Positions 8,291 through 17,482 of a stretch of DNA of 64,000 nucleotides are shown piece after piece. Position numbers and translations under genes: made by a program. Within the stretch, counting starts at the first letter, position 1. Each line of letters starts with the position of its first letter. Under the pieces are notes generated by a model. The model saw only the letters and a program-made list of their open reading frames with translations. It ran no database searches and had not been told where the DNA came from. Origin of the DNA: CAZMGV01 sp964621525 [NCBI: uncultured bacterium] (GTDB lineage Bacteria > JAGRBM01); assembly GCA_964621525.1 (NCBI GenBank), contig CAZUMS010000002.1, positions 224,707 to 288,706 of the forward strand, given 5' to 3'.

Positions 8291-10450
8291 TCAGTTACCG
8301 CCTTCCTGCTGCTTTTGCTGCCGTTCGAGTTCGCGCTGCTGCCGCCGGAGCTCACGTTCCTTTTTGCGCTGCTCGCGGCGGGCTTTCCTCTGTTCGGCGG
8401 GCGTCAGGCCTGATTCGTCCACATTGCCGTCCTGGCTGCCCGCACCGGCTTCCGGCACATTGGCCGGCGGCGAGGGTTCGGGATCGGCGGTGACGGAGGG
8501 TGGCGGTGGTTCCGGTGGTGTCACAGGCTGGACCGTAGCCGGCGCGGGTTCAGGAACTGCTTCGGCGGCGGGCGGTGCATCCGATGGAATCTCTGTTGCC
8601 GTGTCGCCGGCGGCAGGAGAACCCGTGGCAGTGTCTGTCCCGTCCGCAGTGCCGGACGCAGCTTCCTTCTGCTGGGCTTCGAGTGCTTTGGCCTGGTCTT
8701 CTTCGGAGCTGACGTAAAGCTCCATCCGGAAACCCACCTTGCCGTCGGGCAGGCGCCGGGTATTCCGGACCTCGACTTTCTTGTAGAACGGATGCTTGCT
8801 GAAGTAGCCCTCGATCTGGCCAAGCGCATTGTAGTCGGCCGTCCGGGCATCAATGATCACCCGGTCCCGTTCGACCGAGAGACTGTCGGTGTCGATCGTG
8901 ACTTCCGTCTTGATCGACCGTGAAATTTCCGCGAGGTGGTTCAGGATCGAGACGCCACTGATCTCGCTCATGACCTGCAGCAAGCGTTCCTTGACTGCCA
9001 GCTCACCCTGGAGCTTGCTCGAAGCCTCAGCGTAGTTTTCGGCCGTTTTGCCCGTGCTGTTCCGGTAGGCTTCGGCAACCCGTACCCGGGCATCGGCAAG
9101 CTTTTCCTGCAACGAACGGATCTCGACCATCGTAGAGATCACATAGAGCAGCACTGCCGCGACGAGGAAGTACGTGGCCGGGAGCAGCTTCTCGCCAAGA
9201 TCGCGGAAGCGGGAGCGGTAAGAGAATTCTTCGCGGCGGAGGTTAATGCTGACCGGTTGACGGTCTGGCTTCGCCAGCCGCAGCACCATCGCGTGAACGG
9301 CTGACCAGAGAGAGGCCGGCCGGTCGTAAGGAAAACCGAGCGCCCCGAGTTTCTCGGAGTCCGGGATCAGCTCGGCGGAGGGTACCGGAAGCCCGCCGGA
9401 AATCTTCTGGACGAGAAGCTGGTCCCGGCTTCCGGGGCCGAACCAGACGGCCGAAGTGATGGGGATGGAGAATTGCGCTTCGAAAGCGCGGATAGCAGCG
9501 GAAAGGTCTTTCTGAATTCTGGAGGCAAAGCCCTCGTGATCGGGGAGCGGGTCGTCTTCCCGAACGGGCAGCGACGGATCTTCCAGCAGACTGATATAAC
9601 GCTGCCGGTTTTCTTCCGTAGTGTCCCACCGGAGGACCGAAGCGAGGAAGCCCACCGGAATCGTGCGGACGAACAACGGCTTGCCCTCGTTCACGACTGC
9701 AGCGACGGTTTCCTTCTCGCCGAGGAATACCCGGATGTGGGCACCTTCGGTACTGACCGTGCCCGGCAGGGCACTGACGGCGACAGGGAGTGCATCGATC
9801 TGGCGGAGCTCGATGCCGGCGGCACGAAACAGCCGGAGCGTCCTGCCAACGGCTCCCTTGAAGGCGGCGAAAACGAGCACCGACGTGCTGCTGTCTTCTT
9901 CTCCGCCCGGAGTTTCGGCCGGTGCGAGCTTCCCGACCGGAACGAAGTCGGTGAGCACGTCGTCGATGTCGTAGGGCAGCCGGCTGTCGACCTCGGCCTT
10001 CAGGACCTGTTCGATCTTCCCGCGCTTGTCGAACGGGAATGTGGCGAGGCGCGCCGTGACGGCCGTGCCCGGAATCGAAGTGATGATGAATTCCTGGGGG
10101 ATATGGCCTTCGGTCACGAGCCGCTTCAGGGTCGCGATCTGCCGCCGTTCGATTTCGCTCCAGGGGGCAAGGCCGTCGTCGTCGGGGCGGGCGCTGGCCG
10201 GTACCGCTTCAGGGGCAGCCGCATCTTCGGTTTCGGCTCCATCTCCCTCAGTCGCTTCTTGGGGAACCTGGCTTTCCTCGACGCCTGTCTCAGGGGAATC
10301 TTCCGGAACTTCCGAGTCGGCGACTTCGGGGAGCGGATCGAGGGGAGTCTGAGACGCTTCAACGAGTTCAAGGGTGCGCAAGGTCGCACCGACCCGCACC
10401 CACCGGACTCCCCAGTGGTTGACCTCCACGGCCGTAAACTCAATCGGCAT
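8291..10450 (-). CDS. gspL: Type II secretion system protein GspL with extended C-terminal tail
   Basis: This 719-residue protein is far longer than the usual 380-480. The cytoplasmic actin/PilM-like domain spans about 1-400, with an acidic insertion near 40-95 and motifs DIDDVLTDFVP and AIRAFEAQFSI. One membrane helix lies at about 421-443. A coiled segment and a PilN/GspL-type periplasmic ferredoxin-like domain follow up to about 590. The last 130 residues are Ala/Pro/Glu-rich, then extremely basic and Gln/Arg-rich (RKARREQRKKERELRRQQRE). In the family GspL links the ATPase GspE to the membrane platform. No gspC-K genes are in the window. A candidate promoter precedes it. Confidence 0.85.
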   Translation of the reverse strand: MPIEFTAVEVNHWGVRWVRVGATLRTLELVEASQTPLDPLPEVADSEVPEDSPETGVEESQVPQEATEGDGAETEDAAAPEAVPASARPDDDGLAPWSEIERRQIATLKRLVTEGHIPQEFIITSIPGTAVTARLATFPFDKRGKIEQVLKAEVDSRLPYDIDDVLTDFVPVGKLAPAETPGGEEDSSTSVLVFAAFKGAVGRTLRLFRAAGIELRQIDALPVAVSALPGTVSTEGAHIRVFLGEKETVAAVVNEGKPLFVRTIPVGFLASVLRWDTTEENRQRYISLLEDPSLPVREDDPLPDHEGFASRIQKDLSAAIRAFEAQFSIPITSAVWFGPGSRDQLLVQKISGGLPVPSAELIPDSEKLGALGFPYDRPASLWSAVHAMVLRLAKPDRQPVSINLRREEFSYRSRFRDLGEKLLPATYFLVAAVLLYVISTMVEIRSLQEKLADARVRVAEAYRNSTGKTAENYAEASSKLQGELAVKERLLQVMSEISGVSILNHLAEISRSIKTEVTIDTDSLSVERDRVIIDARTADYNALGQIEGYFSKHPFYKKVEVRNTRRLPDGKVGFRMELYVSSEEDQAKALEAQQKEAASGTADGTDTATGSPAAGDTATEIPSDAPPAAEAVPEPAPATVQPVTPPEPPPPSVTADPEPSPPANVPEAGAGSQDGNVDESGLTPAEQRKARREQRKKERELRRQQRELERQQKQQEGGN

Positions 10451-10486
10451 ACTTTAGGCGAAACCCCGAATGAAAGTAAGTTACTT

Positions 10487-10516
10487 AAACTAGGGAGAGA
10501 AACCCTGATAAGTCAA
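10487..10516 (-). promoter_or_regulatory. Candidate promoter and short palindrome upstream of gspL
   Basis: On the minus strand TTGACT (10516-10511) is followed by 18 bases and TAGTTT (10492-10487). A 13-base near-palindrome AAGTAA-G-TTACTT lies at 10474-10486, between the -10 box and the gspL start, where it could act as an operator. The whole 10451-10592 gap is much more AT-rich than its surroundings, consistent with a promoter region. The -10 match is only three of six. Confidence 0.35.
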
Positions 10517-10592
10517 ACAATTTCAACTAGTTAAATCGAATTTTAAATGAAAGTTGCTTAATTTCTGGCCAAGTTACGGTAGTTCCGGGGGC

Positions 10593-11258
10593 TTATTCTT
10601 CGATCTTGTGCTTGGCGCGGACTTTGGCCACTGCCGCTTTCACGCGGGGGTCTTTGTCCGTGCGGAACGCCTCAGTCACATTGTAGGCGCCAGTGCGGTC
10701 GAGGTTGCCGGACTCTTCGACGATTTTCGCCCGGAAGAACGGATCCGGATTATTCGACGAACTGCGGAATATCTCGACCTTCTGCTTGGAGGGCAGCTTT
10801 ATTGCCGCCTTCAGGGCCGCATCCTTGATCCGCTGGGCACGATCCTCAAAAGCCCTGAGCAGCAGCGTGTACTGGGTGTTCGGAGGTACCTTGCCGATAT
10901 TTTTCAGAATATCGGTCTTTTCGTCGATATCATCGCCCGCCATGATTTCGCCAAGGATTTTCTCCGCTACAACCGGCTTTCCCTTATAAGCAGTTTCGAT
11001 CGCCAGTTTGCGGTTGTCCTGATCGCCACCCGGCAGGAGTGCGGCTCTTAGCAGCGTTACTGCATCGGCATCGGAGAGCTTGATTGCACCCTTGATGTAT
11101 TCCTTTGCCGTATCGGCATTGTTCTGGATGTCGGCTGTCATTCCGGGAACTGTCGGACCCGTGGAGGCGAACCCTTGGGATCCCTGTGCCAGCAATTGGG
11201 ATGGGAGCTGAATACTCATGAAGAACAGCATCCATAAGTAACGCGTCGAATTCCTCAT
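10593..11258 (-). CDS. Secreted HEAT-repeat-like protein
   Basis: This 221-residue protein has a signal peptide of about 24 residues (basic start, then LWMLFFMSIQLPSQLLAQ). It is otherwise helical, with repeats that resemble HEAT units: AVTLLRAALLPGGDQDNRKL, then ILKNIGKVPPNTQYTLLLRAF, then DPFFRAKIVEES and DKDPRVKAAVAKVRAKHKIE. HEAT arrays bind proteins; no enzymatic residues are visible. It lies 142 bases upstream of gspL on the same strand and could belong to the same transcription unit, but a separate gspL promoter is also plausible. Specific function unknown. Confidence 0.65.
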   Translation of the reverse strand: MRNSTRYLWMLFFMSIQLPSQLLAQGSQGFASTGPTVPGMTADIQNNADTAKEYIKGAIKLSDADAVTLLRAALLPGGDQDNRKLAIETAYKGKPVVAEKILGEIMAGDDIDEKTDILKNIGKVPPNTQYTLLLRAFEDRAQRIKDAALKAAIKLPSKQKVEIFRSSSNNPDPFFRAKIVEESGNLDRTGAYNVTEAFRTDKDPRVKAAVAKVRAKHKIEE

Positions 11259-11305
11259 TAAGATGACTCTTTCTTTGCCTAAGCACAGGCGGCTGGTTTT
11301 CCCAT

Positions 11306-11335
11306 TCTATAACGGACCGCGGGAGTCTCAGGCAA
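11306..11335 (-). promoter_or_regulatory. Candidate sigma-70 promoter for the HEAT-like gene
   Basis: On the minus strand TTGCCT (11335-11330), 18 bases, then TATAGA (11311-11306), about 48 bases before the ATG at 11258. Each box matches four of six consensus positions. It is back to back with the candidate ribH promoter. Confidence 0.45.
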
Positions 11336-11347
11336 ACGCTGCATTTC

Positions 11348-11377
11348 TTGACGTTTAGCGTATTCCCGGACCATAAA
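11348..11377 (+). promoter_or_regulatory. Candidate sigma-70 promoter for ribH-nusB
   Basis: TTGACG (11348-11353), 18 bases, then CATAAA (11372-11377), leaving a leader of roughly 85 bases before ribH. The leader contains a perfect small hairpin TTCCGG-TCAG-CCGGAA at 11387-11402. I looked for the conserved blocks of an FMN riboswitch and did not find them. Confidence 0.45.
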
Positions 11378-11469
11378 AGTAAGAGCTTCCGGTCAGCCGG
11401 AAACTGCCGAAGTCGCGGGTTCCTTTCTCCTTCTGTTCCTCGCGCCCTCAATACGGGAGTCCATTGTCC

Positions 11470-11946
11470 ATGCCGAAAATTTATGAAGGCAATCTTAATG
11501 CATCCGGCCAGTCGTTCGTCATTCTGGTCAGCCGCTGGAACAGCTTTATTACTGACCGTCTTCTGGAAGGTGCCGTGGATGCCATCGTCCGGCACGGCGG
11601 AAACGAGGACAAGATATCCATCGTGAAGGTGCCGGGTGCATTCGAGCTGCCCGGCGCCCTGGCGAAGGTCCTGTCCGTCAAAGGCCTCAAGCCGTCGGCG
11701 ATCATCGTGCTCGGCACGCTGATTCGCGGCGGCACGAGCCACTACGATCTCATCGCGGCGGAAGTGTTCAAGGGCGTCGCGTCGCAGGCATCCGCAGCGC
11801 GGCTGCCGGTCTCCATCGGGGTCCTCACGACCGAGAATATCGAGCAGGCCATCGAACGTGCGGGCACCAAGCACGGCAACAAGGGCTGGGAAGCCGCCGT
11901 CGCTGCCATCGAGATGGCCGACCTGTACCGAAACCTGCCGGCCTGA
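11470..11946 (+). CDS. ribH: 6,7-dimethyl-8-ribityllumazine synthase
   Basis: This 158-residue protein makes 6,7-dimethyl-8-ribityllumazine from 5-amino-6-ribitylaminouracil and 3,4-dihydroxy-2-butanone 4-phosphate, the penultimate step of riboflavin synthesis. It shows the family blocks VPGAFELPGALAK, LGTLIRGGTSHYDLIA (with the active-site histidine), SIGVLTTEN and the C-terminal NKGWEAAVAAIEM. Length is normal. The ATG at 11470 is preferred to a TTG six bases upstream. nusB follows after 5 bases, a pairing common in proteobacteria. Other rib genes are not in the window. Confidence 0.96.
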   Translation: MPKIYEGNLNASGQSFVILVSRWNSFITDRLLEGAVDAIVRHGGNEDKISIVKVPGAFELPGALAKVLSVKGLKPSAIIVLGTLIRGGTSHYDLIAAEVFKGVASQASAARLPVSIGVLTTENIEQAIERAGTKHGNKGWEAAVAAIEMADLYRNLPA

Positions 11947-11951
11947 ACTCC

Positions 11952-13563
<1,612 letters not shown>

Positions 13564-13605
13564 CCATAATGAAGGCCAGAGTTGTTCGCTAAACGGAGCA
13601 AGGTC

Positions 13606-14523
13606 ATGGCCGAAGCCGACGGGGCCGTTTCTGGGGGTCCGCTGAAGGCGTTGCGTGAGCGGCGCCGGCGGCTGGGCTCTGTCGCACGCAAGCGGGGGAT
13701 TTATGTCCTCCCGACCGCCTTCACGACCACGGCAATGTTCGCCGGGTTCTACTCGATCATGTCGTCCATGGACCTGCGCTTCAAGGAAGCATGCTGGGCG
13801 ATCGTGATTGCGGCGGTGTTTGACGGCCTCGACGGCCGTGTCGCCCGCATGACCAAGACGACGAGCGCCTTCGGCATGAACCTCGATTCGCTGGCGGATC
13901 TCATCAGTTTCGGCATCGCCCCGGCGCTTCTTGTTTATCACTGGGTGCTGAGATCGTTCGGCCAGTGGGGATGGGTGGCGGCATTCGTTTACGTGGCCTG
14001 TGCCGCGATCCGGCTAGCCCGGTTCAACGTCGGTGCCAACGATAAGGTGGAGTCTACGTATTTCCTCGGGCTGGCATCGCCCGCCGCTGGCGGTCTTATG
14101 ATGACGCCGGTGATGGTCTACCAGAAGTATCCGGACTTCTTCGAATCGACTCTCGGGCTAACCTCCATCGAGGGAACCGTCCGTCATCCTTTCTTTGTCG
14201 GCCTGACGTTCTTCTGCGCCTTTATGATGGTCAGTGAGGTTCCGTTCCGGACCTTCAAGGAAATCAACCTGAGGGACCGCAAACCGTTCATCGTACTGCC
14301 AATCTTTATCGTCGTGCTGGCGGCACTCTACCTTTACCCCGAAATCATGTTCGTCGGGATCATCTATTCATATGCCGGGTCGCAGCTGTTTTTGTGGCTG
14401 ATTTCCGGAGTGCGCCCCCGGCGTGAGGCGCTTCCGGAAGGCGCCGATGCAGCACCGGACCCGGACGATGACGATGATCTTGCCGACGAGGAACCGGGCA
14501 CCGGCCTGAGCCCGAAGAACTGA
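13606..14523 (+). CDS. pssA: CDP-diacylglycerol--serine O-phosphatidyltransferase
   Basis: This 305-residue membrane protein has the CDP-alcohol phosphatidyltransferase motif: DGLDGRVAR, then GMNLDSLAD, with the conserved aspartates. About eight hydrophobic segments follow. It makes phosphatidylserine, the precursor of phosphatidylethanolamine. The C-terminal 35 residues are acidic (DPDDDDDLADEEP) and outside the core. The ATG at 13606 follows GGAGCAAGG and is better than an upstream TTG. A phosphatidylserine decarboxylase gene, its usual neighbour, is not here. Its stop overlaps the next start (ATGA). Confidence 0.93.
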   Translation: MAEADGAVSGGPLKALRERRRRLGSVARKRGIYVLPTAFTTTAMFAGFYSIMSSMDLRFKEACWAIVIAAVFDGLDGRVARMTKTTSAFGMNLDSLADLISFGIAPALLVYHWVLRSFGQWGWVAAFVYVACAAIRLARFNVGANDKVESTYFLGLASPAAGGLMMTPVMVYQKYPDFFESTLGLTSIEGTVRHPFFVGLTFFCAFMMVSEVPFRTFKEINLRDRKPFIVLPIFIVVLAALYLYPEIMFVGIIYSYAGSQLFLWLISGVRPRREALPEGADAAPDPDDDDDLADEEPGTGLSPKN

Positions 14524-15770
14524 TGCCCCCAGTCAGCCGCTCCGAACCGACCGCCGCCGGGAACGGTTCTCCGGAGTTCGGCACCCGGCTCGACCAGACG
14601 GCCGAGATGCTCGAAACCTGTGCGGGTTGCGGCATCTGCCGCGACAAATGCCCCGCCTTCAGCGATCTATTCGGGTATCTGGACCGGAGAGACGTATTCC
14701 GGGACGGAACGCTCTCTGGTGGCCAAAGGGACCGGTTTCTGGATCTCTGCTTCTACTGCGGCCAGTGTGCTGCCATATGTCCTCTGGACTTCCGGCTTGG
14801 TCAGATTGCCTGGGAACGCAAGGCAGAATTGATGCGGGGGAAACCCGAACTCCCGCCTTCACACTGGCTGACCCGGCCGCTCCGGATGTTCCGGCTCAGA
14901 AAACTGCTGGCTCCGGTTCTGAACTGGCTGAAGAGGGTAACTTTTGCACGCCGGCTGTTTCAGCGGTTTTCGGGCATATCGGCAAGGGCCCTGTTACCGG
15001 AAATTGTACGTGAGAATCTCGTCTCCTGGCAGGAGAACCGCCTCAAGGGGAAACCGGTAATGGCAAGTGGGGCGGATGTCGTCCTGTTTGTTTCCTGCGA
15101 TGGGCATCTCTCGGGTTCATTCGGCGTCAAGGCCGCGGTTCAACTGCTGGAAGTCTCCGGAGCGCGCGTGACGATCGCTCCGCCCCAGTGCTGCGGAGGA
15201 AAAGCGTTCACGGCGGGAGATGCGGACGAAGCCGGGCGGCAGCAGAAAGCTGTGACTGATGCACTGAAAGCCCACATCGCTGCCGGGAAAACAGTCGTGA
15301 TTGAGAGTTCATTCTGCCACCAGATCCTTTCCGGGCAGAACCGGCTGCTGAATGCGGGCGACTCTTTGCCCACGCAGGAGCTGGCTTCATTTATCTGGGA
15401 TCTTCAGAGGCAGAGGCGGCTCCAGTTTGTTCATCCGGCCGAAGGCCGGGTTGCCTTTGTACCGGGGCCTTATGGGGTTACTTCCGGCGCGGATCAGGCC
15501 TACCTGAACCTCCTCCGGCTCGTGCCGGGCCTCGAAGTCATGAGGGCCAAGGAGTCCGGCGGTACGTCGGCCGGAACCTGGGGTATGGGAGAGGAGGAGC
15601 AGGATGCCGTTGATGCGGCTGAACAGCGGCTTGCAGAAAGTGTGCGCCAGACTCAGGCGGCCGCGGTTGCTTCCGATTGCGCTTCCTGCCGGGAGCACCT
15701 GCGCCGGTCGCTGCCTGAACTGAAAATTGTAGACCCGCTGGAAATCCTGCTGCAATCGGTGGACCAGTGA
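14523..15770 (+). CDS. GlpC/HdrD-like (Fe-S)-binding oxidoreductase subunit
   Basis: This 415-residue protein has two 4Fe-4S ferredoxin motifs, C33-x2-C36-x2-C39-x3-C43-P and C76-x2-C79-x2-C82-x3-C86-P, then two CCG-type domains (PQCCGGKAF near 222 and DCASCREHL near 386). This is the layout of GlpC, LldE/HdrD-like subunits, which carry electrons from a flavin dehydrogenase to quinone or disulfide. No partner flavoprotein is adjacent, so the donor is unknown. A modestly hydrophobic stretch at about 115-150 might touch the membrane. It overlaps pssA by one ATGA junction. Confidence 0.82.
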   Translation: MPPVSRSEPTAAGNGSPEFGTRLDQTAEMLETCAGCGICRDKCPAFSDLFGYLDRRDVFRDGTLSGGQRDRFLDLCFYCGQCAAICPLDFRLGQIAWERKAELMRGKPELPPSHWLTRPLRMFRLRKLLAPVLNWLKRVTFARRLFQRFSGISARALLPEIVRENLVSWQENRLKGKPVMASGADVVLFVSCDGHLSGSFGVKAAVQLLEVSGARVTIAPPQCCGGKAFTAGDADEAGRQQKAVTDALKAHIAAGKTVVIESSFCHQILSGQNRLLNAGDSLPTQELASFIWDLQRQRRLQFVHPAEGRVAFVPGPYGVTSGADQAYLNLLRLVPGLEVMRAKESGGTSAGTWGMGEEEQDAVDAAEQRLAESVRQTQAAAVASDCASCREHLRRSLPELKIVDPLEILLQSVDQ

Positions 15771-15786
15771 CGGAGCAGCCGCCGGA

Positions 15787-16458
15787 TCAGGCGGCGGAGC
15801 TGGTGATCTCGGAAATTTCGTACACGCAGCGTCGCTCACCGTTCACGATATGCTCGGTCCTGAACACGTTCGTACCAGGGCCGAGGAGCTTCTGGAACGT
15901 CCGGAGTTCCGACTGGCAGAGTTCGCCACACTGGCTGGCTGCCGAGCAGATAGGGCAGTGGTTTTCGATCAGACGGAACCCACTGCCCGCGCGCTCCCAC
16001 TCGGCCATGTAGCCTTCGCGGCGGCGGATCGAGGTGAGTTTTTTTACGCGGTCTTCGAGCGTCTGACAGGCACCAAGTTCCTCCGCATAAGCAAGCTGGA
16101 TTCCGTTTTCACGGGCGGTGAGAAGCCGGGAAAGCGCTGCTTCACCCAGTACGGCGATGATCGAGTTGATCAGCTGATGGGAAAGTTCGGCGTGTGTGTC
16201 CGGGAAGCGTACAGAAGCCGCCGGAGTAAGTTCCCAGACCTGGGCCGGACGTCCGACCCCTTGCGGTTCACTGGACGCTTTAACCAGTCCGTCTTCGGCG
16301 AGCTTCACAAGCTGCTGACGGACGGCTTCACCCGTCAGGTTCAGGAGGGAACCCAGTGAGGCCGTCGTCTGCGGCCCTTTCAGCTTTAGCGTGTACAAAA
16401 GCCGATCAGCCGGTGTCCCTTCCGGCGGCAGAGGGTGTCTGGATGAATTGCTTGACAT
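15787..16458 (-). CDS. SufR-like Fe-S winged-helix transcriptional regulator
   Basis: This 223-residue regulator has an ArsR-type winged helix at about 15-80 (TTASLGSLLNLTGEAVRQQL, then GVGRPAQVWELT). A C-terminal cysteine block follows, with C168, C171, C177 and C181 plus C211, in the context ENHCPICSAASQCGELCQ, FRTEHIVNGERRC and VYEIS. That pattern is typical of the SufR family, whose cluster senses iron-sulfur or oxidative status. The ATG at 16458 is chosen because the longer start at 16482 falls inside the operator palindrome. It is transcribed away from the PuuD-like gene and likely regulates both itself and that gene. Confidence 0.85.
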   Translation of the reverse strand: MSSNSSRHPLPPEGTPADRLLYTLKLKGPQTTASLGSLLNLTGEAVRQQLVKLAEDGLVKASSEPQGVGRPAQVWELTPAASVRFPDTHAELSHQLINSIIAVLGEAALSRLLTARENGIQLAYAEELGACQTLEDRVKKLTSIRRREGYMAEWERAGSGFRLIENHCPICSAASQCGELCQSELRTFQKLLGPGTNVFRTEHIVNGERRCVYEISEITSSAA

Positions 16459-16478
16459 TTCCGGGCGCTGGGTATATT
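16452..16478 (+). promoter_or_regulatory. Candidate promoter toward the PuuD-like gene
   Basis: A perfect TTGACA (16452-16457) is followed by a short 15-base spacer and TATATT (16473-16478), a five-of-six -10 match. The -10 box lies entirely within the left arm of the 16471-16502 palindrome, so a bound repressor would block it. The short spacer suggests a weak or activator-dependent promoter. Confidence 0.55.
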
Positions 16479-16502
16479 CCAATAATTCTCTTGGAATATA
16501 CC
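16471..16502. promoter_or_regulatory. 32-base operator palindrome with 12-bp perfect arms
   Basis: GGTATATTCCAA (16471-16482), an 8-base spacer (TAATTCTC), and TTGGAATATACC (16491-16502) form a perfect inverted repeat. Each arm supplies the -10 box of one of two facing promoters. The spacing and position fit a dimeric winged-helix regulator, most likely the SufR-like protein encoded next to it; the arm sequence differs from the CAAC-N6-GTTG site I recall for cyanobacterial SufR. Confidence 0.8.
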
Positions 16503-16523
16503 CTCATTTTCCGGGAGAGGCAA
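16495..16523 (-). promoter_or_regulatory. Candidate promoter toward the SufR-like regulator
   Basis: On the minus strand TTGCCT (16523-16518), 17 bases, then TATATT (16500-16495). The -10 box is the right arm of the palindrome. Predicted transcription starts near 16488 and gives a leader of about 30 bases to the ATG at 16458. Confidence 0.5.
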
Positions 16524-16647
16524 CGTGCAGCGGCAACCATTGGCTGGAATTTCTTCTGCCGCGAGGGCGGAAGATCCCGGCATCTGCTAGCGGCTTCACG
16601 GGACGGCTCAAAGAACAAAGAGAACGAGGTCAAAGGGAGATTTTCTA

Positions 16648-17427
16648 ATGGGACCGCATGATATCGCACACTCACTGATCCGCTGGATCCACGTCGTCGC
16701 CGGAATCCTCTGGATCGGCCATCTGTATTTCTTTAACTGGGTCAACGCGCACCTGGCCAAGACCTACGATGCCGACACCAAGAAGAAGGTTGTTCCGGAG
16801 CTGATGCCCCGGGCTCTCTATATGTTCCGGTGGGGCGCCGCGTTCACCTGGATCACGGGCATCCTCCTGCTGGTGATGGCTTTCTATATGGTGGGCGGCA
16901 CGTCCGATGTCGATCCGGCGAAGGCCACGATTATCGGCCTTGCGGTCATCGCTATCGGCCCGGTCGTTTACGACCAGCTCTGGAAGAACCTGAAGGCCGA
17001 GCAGCACACCATCGGCATCTGGGTGAGCTTCGCCGTTGTGCTGGTCTTCGCGGCAGTGTTCTCGTTCGTCGGCGAGATGAAGGAACGGGCGATCTGGATC
17101 CACATCGGGTCGCTGTTCGGGACCACGATGGCCTTCAACGTCTGGATGCGCATCTGGCCGGCACAAAAAGAGATCATCGGCGCGATCAAGGAAGGCAAAG
17201 GCCCCGATGCGGCGAAGGTCGCGCTTGCAGGGCTGCGTTCCAAGCACAATACCTACATGTCGGTCCCGCTGGTCGCGATGATGCTGAACCAGCACATGAC
17301 CTTCATCTTCGGCCTCGACAAGGGTGTCGATGTGGCGGTGCTGGGCACTGTAATCCTGTTGGGCTGGGCATTCGTCTACTGGATGTACGAGAAATCCGGA
17401 AAACCGGAAGTGAACGCGCTCGGCTGA
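16648..17427 (+). CDS. PuuD-like/urate oxidase N-terminal-domain membrane protein
   Basis: This 259-residue polytopic protein opens IRWIHVVAGILWIGHLYFFN with conserved histidines and has about seven to eight hydrophobic segments. This matches the Urate_ox_N family (membrane domain of urate hydroxylase PuuD). Full PuuD has a C-terminal cytochrome c domain, which is absent here: no CxxCH motif is present. A urate function is therefore uncertain; the histidine-rich helices could hold haem. GGGAG precedes the ATG. It is controlled by the shared palindrome with the SufR-like gene and ends in an intrinsic terminator. Confidence 0.75.
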   Translation: MGPHDIAHSLIRWIHVVAGILWIGHLYFFNWVNAHLAKTYDADTKKKVVPELMPRALYMFRWGAAFTWITGILLLVMAFYMVGGTSDVDPAKATIIGLAVIAIGPVVYDQLWKNLKAEQHTIGIWVSFAVVLVFAAVFSFVGEMKERAIWIHIGSLFGTTMAFNVWMRIWPAQKEIIGAIKEGKGPDAAKVALAGLRSKHNTYMSVPLVAMMLNQHMTFIFGLDKGVDVAVLGTVILLGWAFVYWMYEKSGKPEVNALG

Positions 17428-17452
17428 TCCCGTATCCCGTAGATCTATTGAG

Positions 17453-17482
17453 AGGGCCCCGGCAGCGGGGCCCTTTCTTTTT
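17453..17482 (+). terminator. Rho-independent terminator after the PuuD-like gene
   Basis: AGGGCCCC (17453-17460) pairs with GGGGCCCT (17467-17474) around the loop GGCAGC, followed by TTTCTTTTT. The stem-loop with U-tract lies 26 bases after the PuuD-like stop and abuts the convergent MFS stop. Confidence 0.9.

Noticed and set aside
11378-11469. Possible FMN riboswitch before ribH
   Set aside because: Only one 6-bp hairpin is present; none of the conserved RFN-element blocks can be found.
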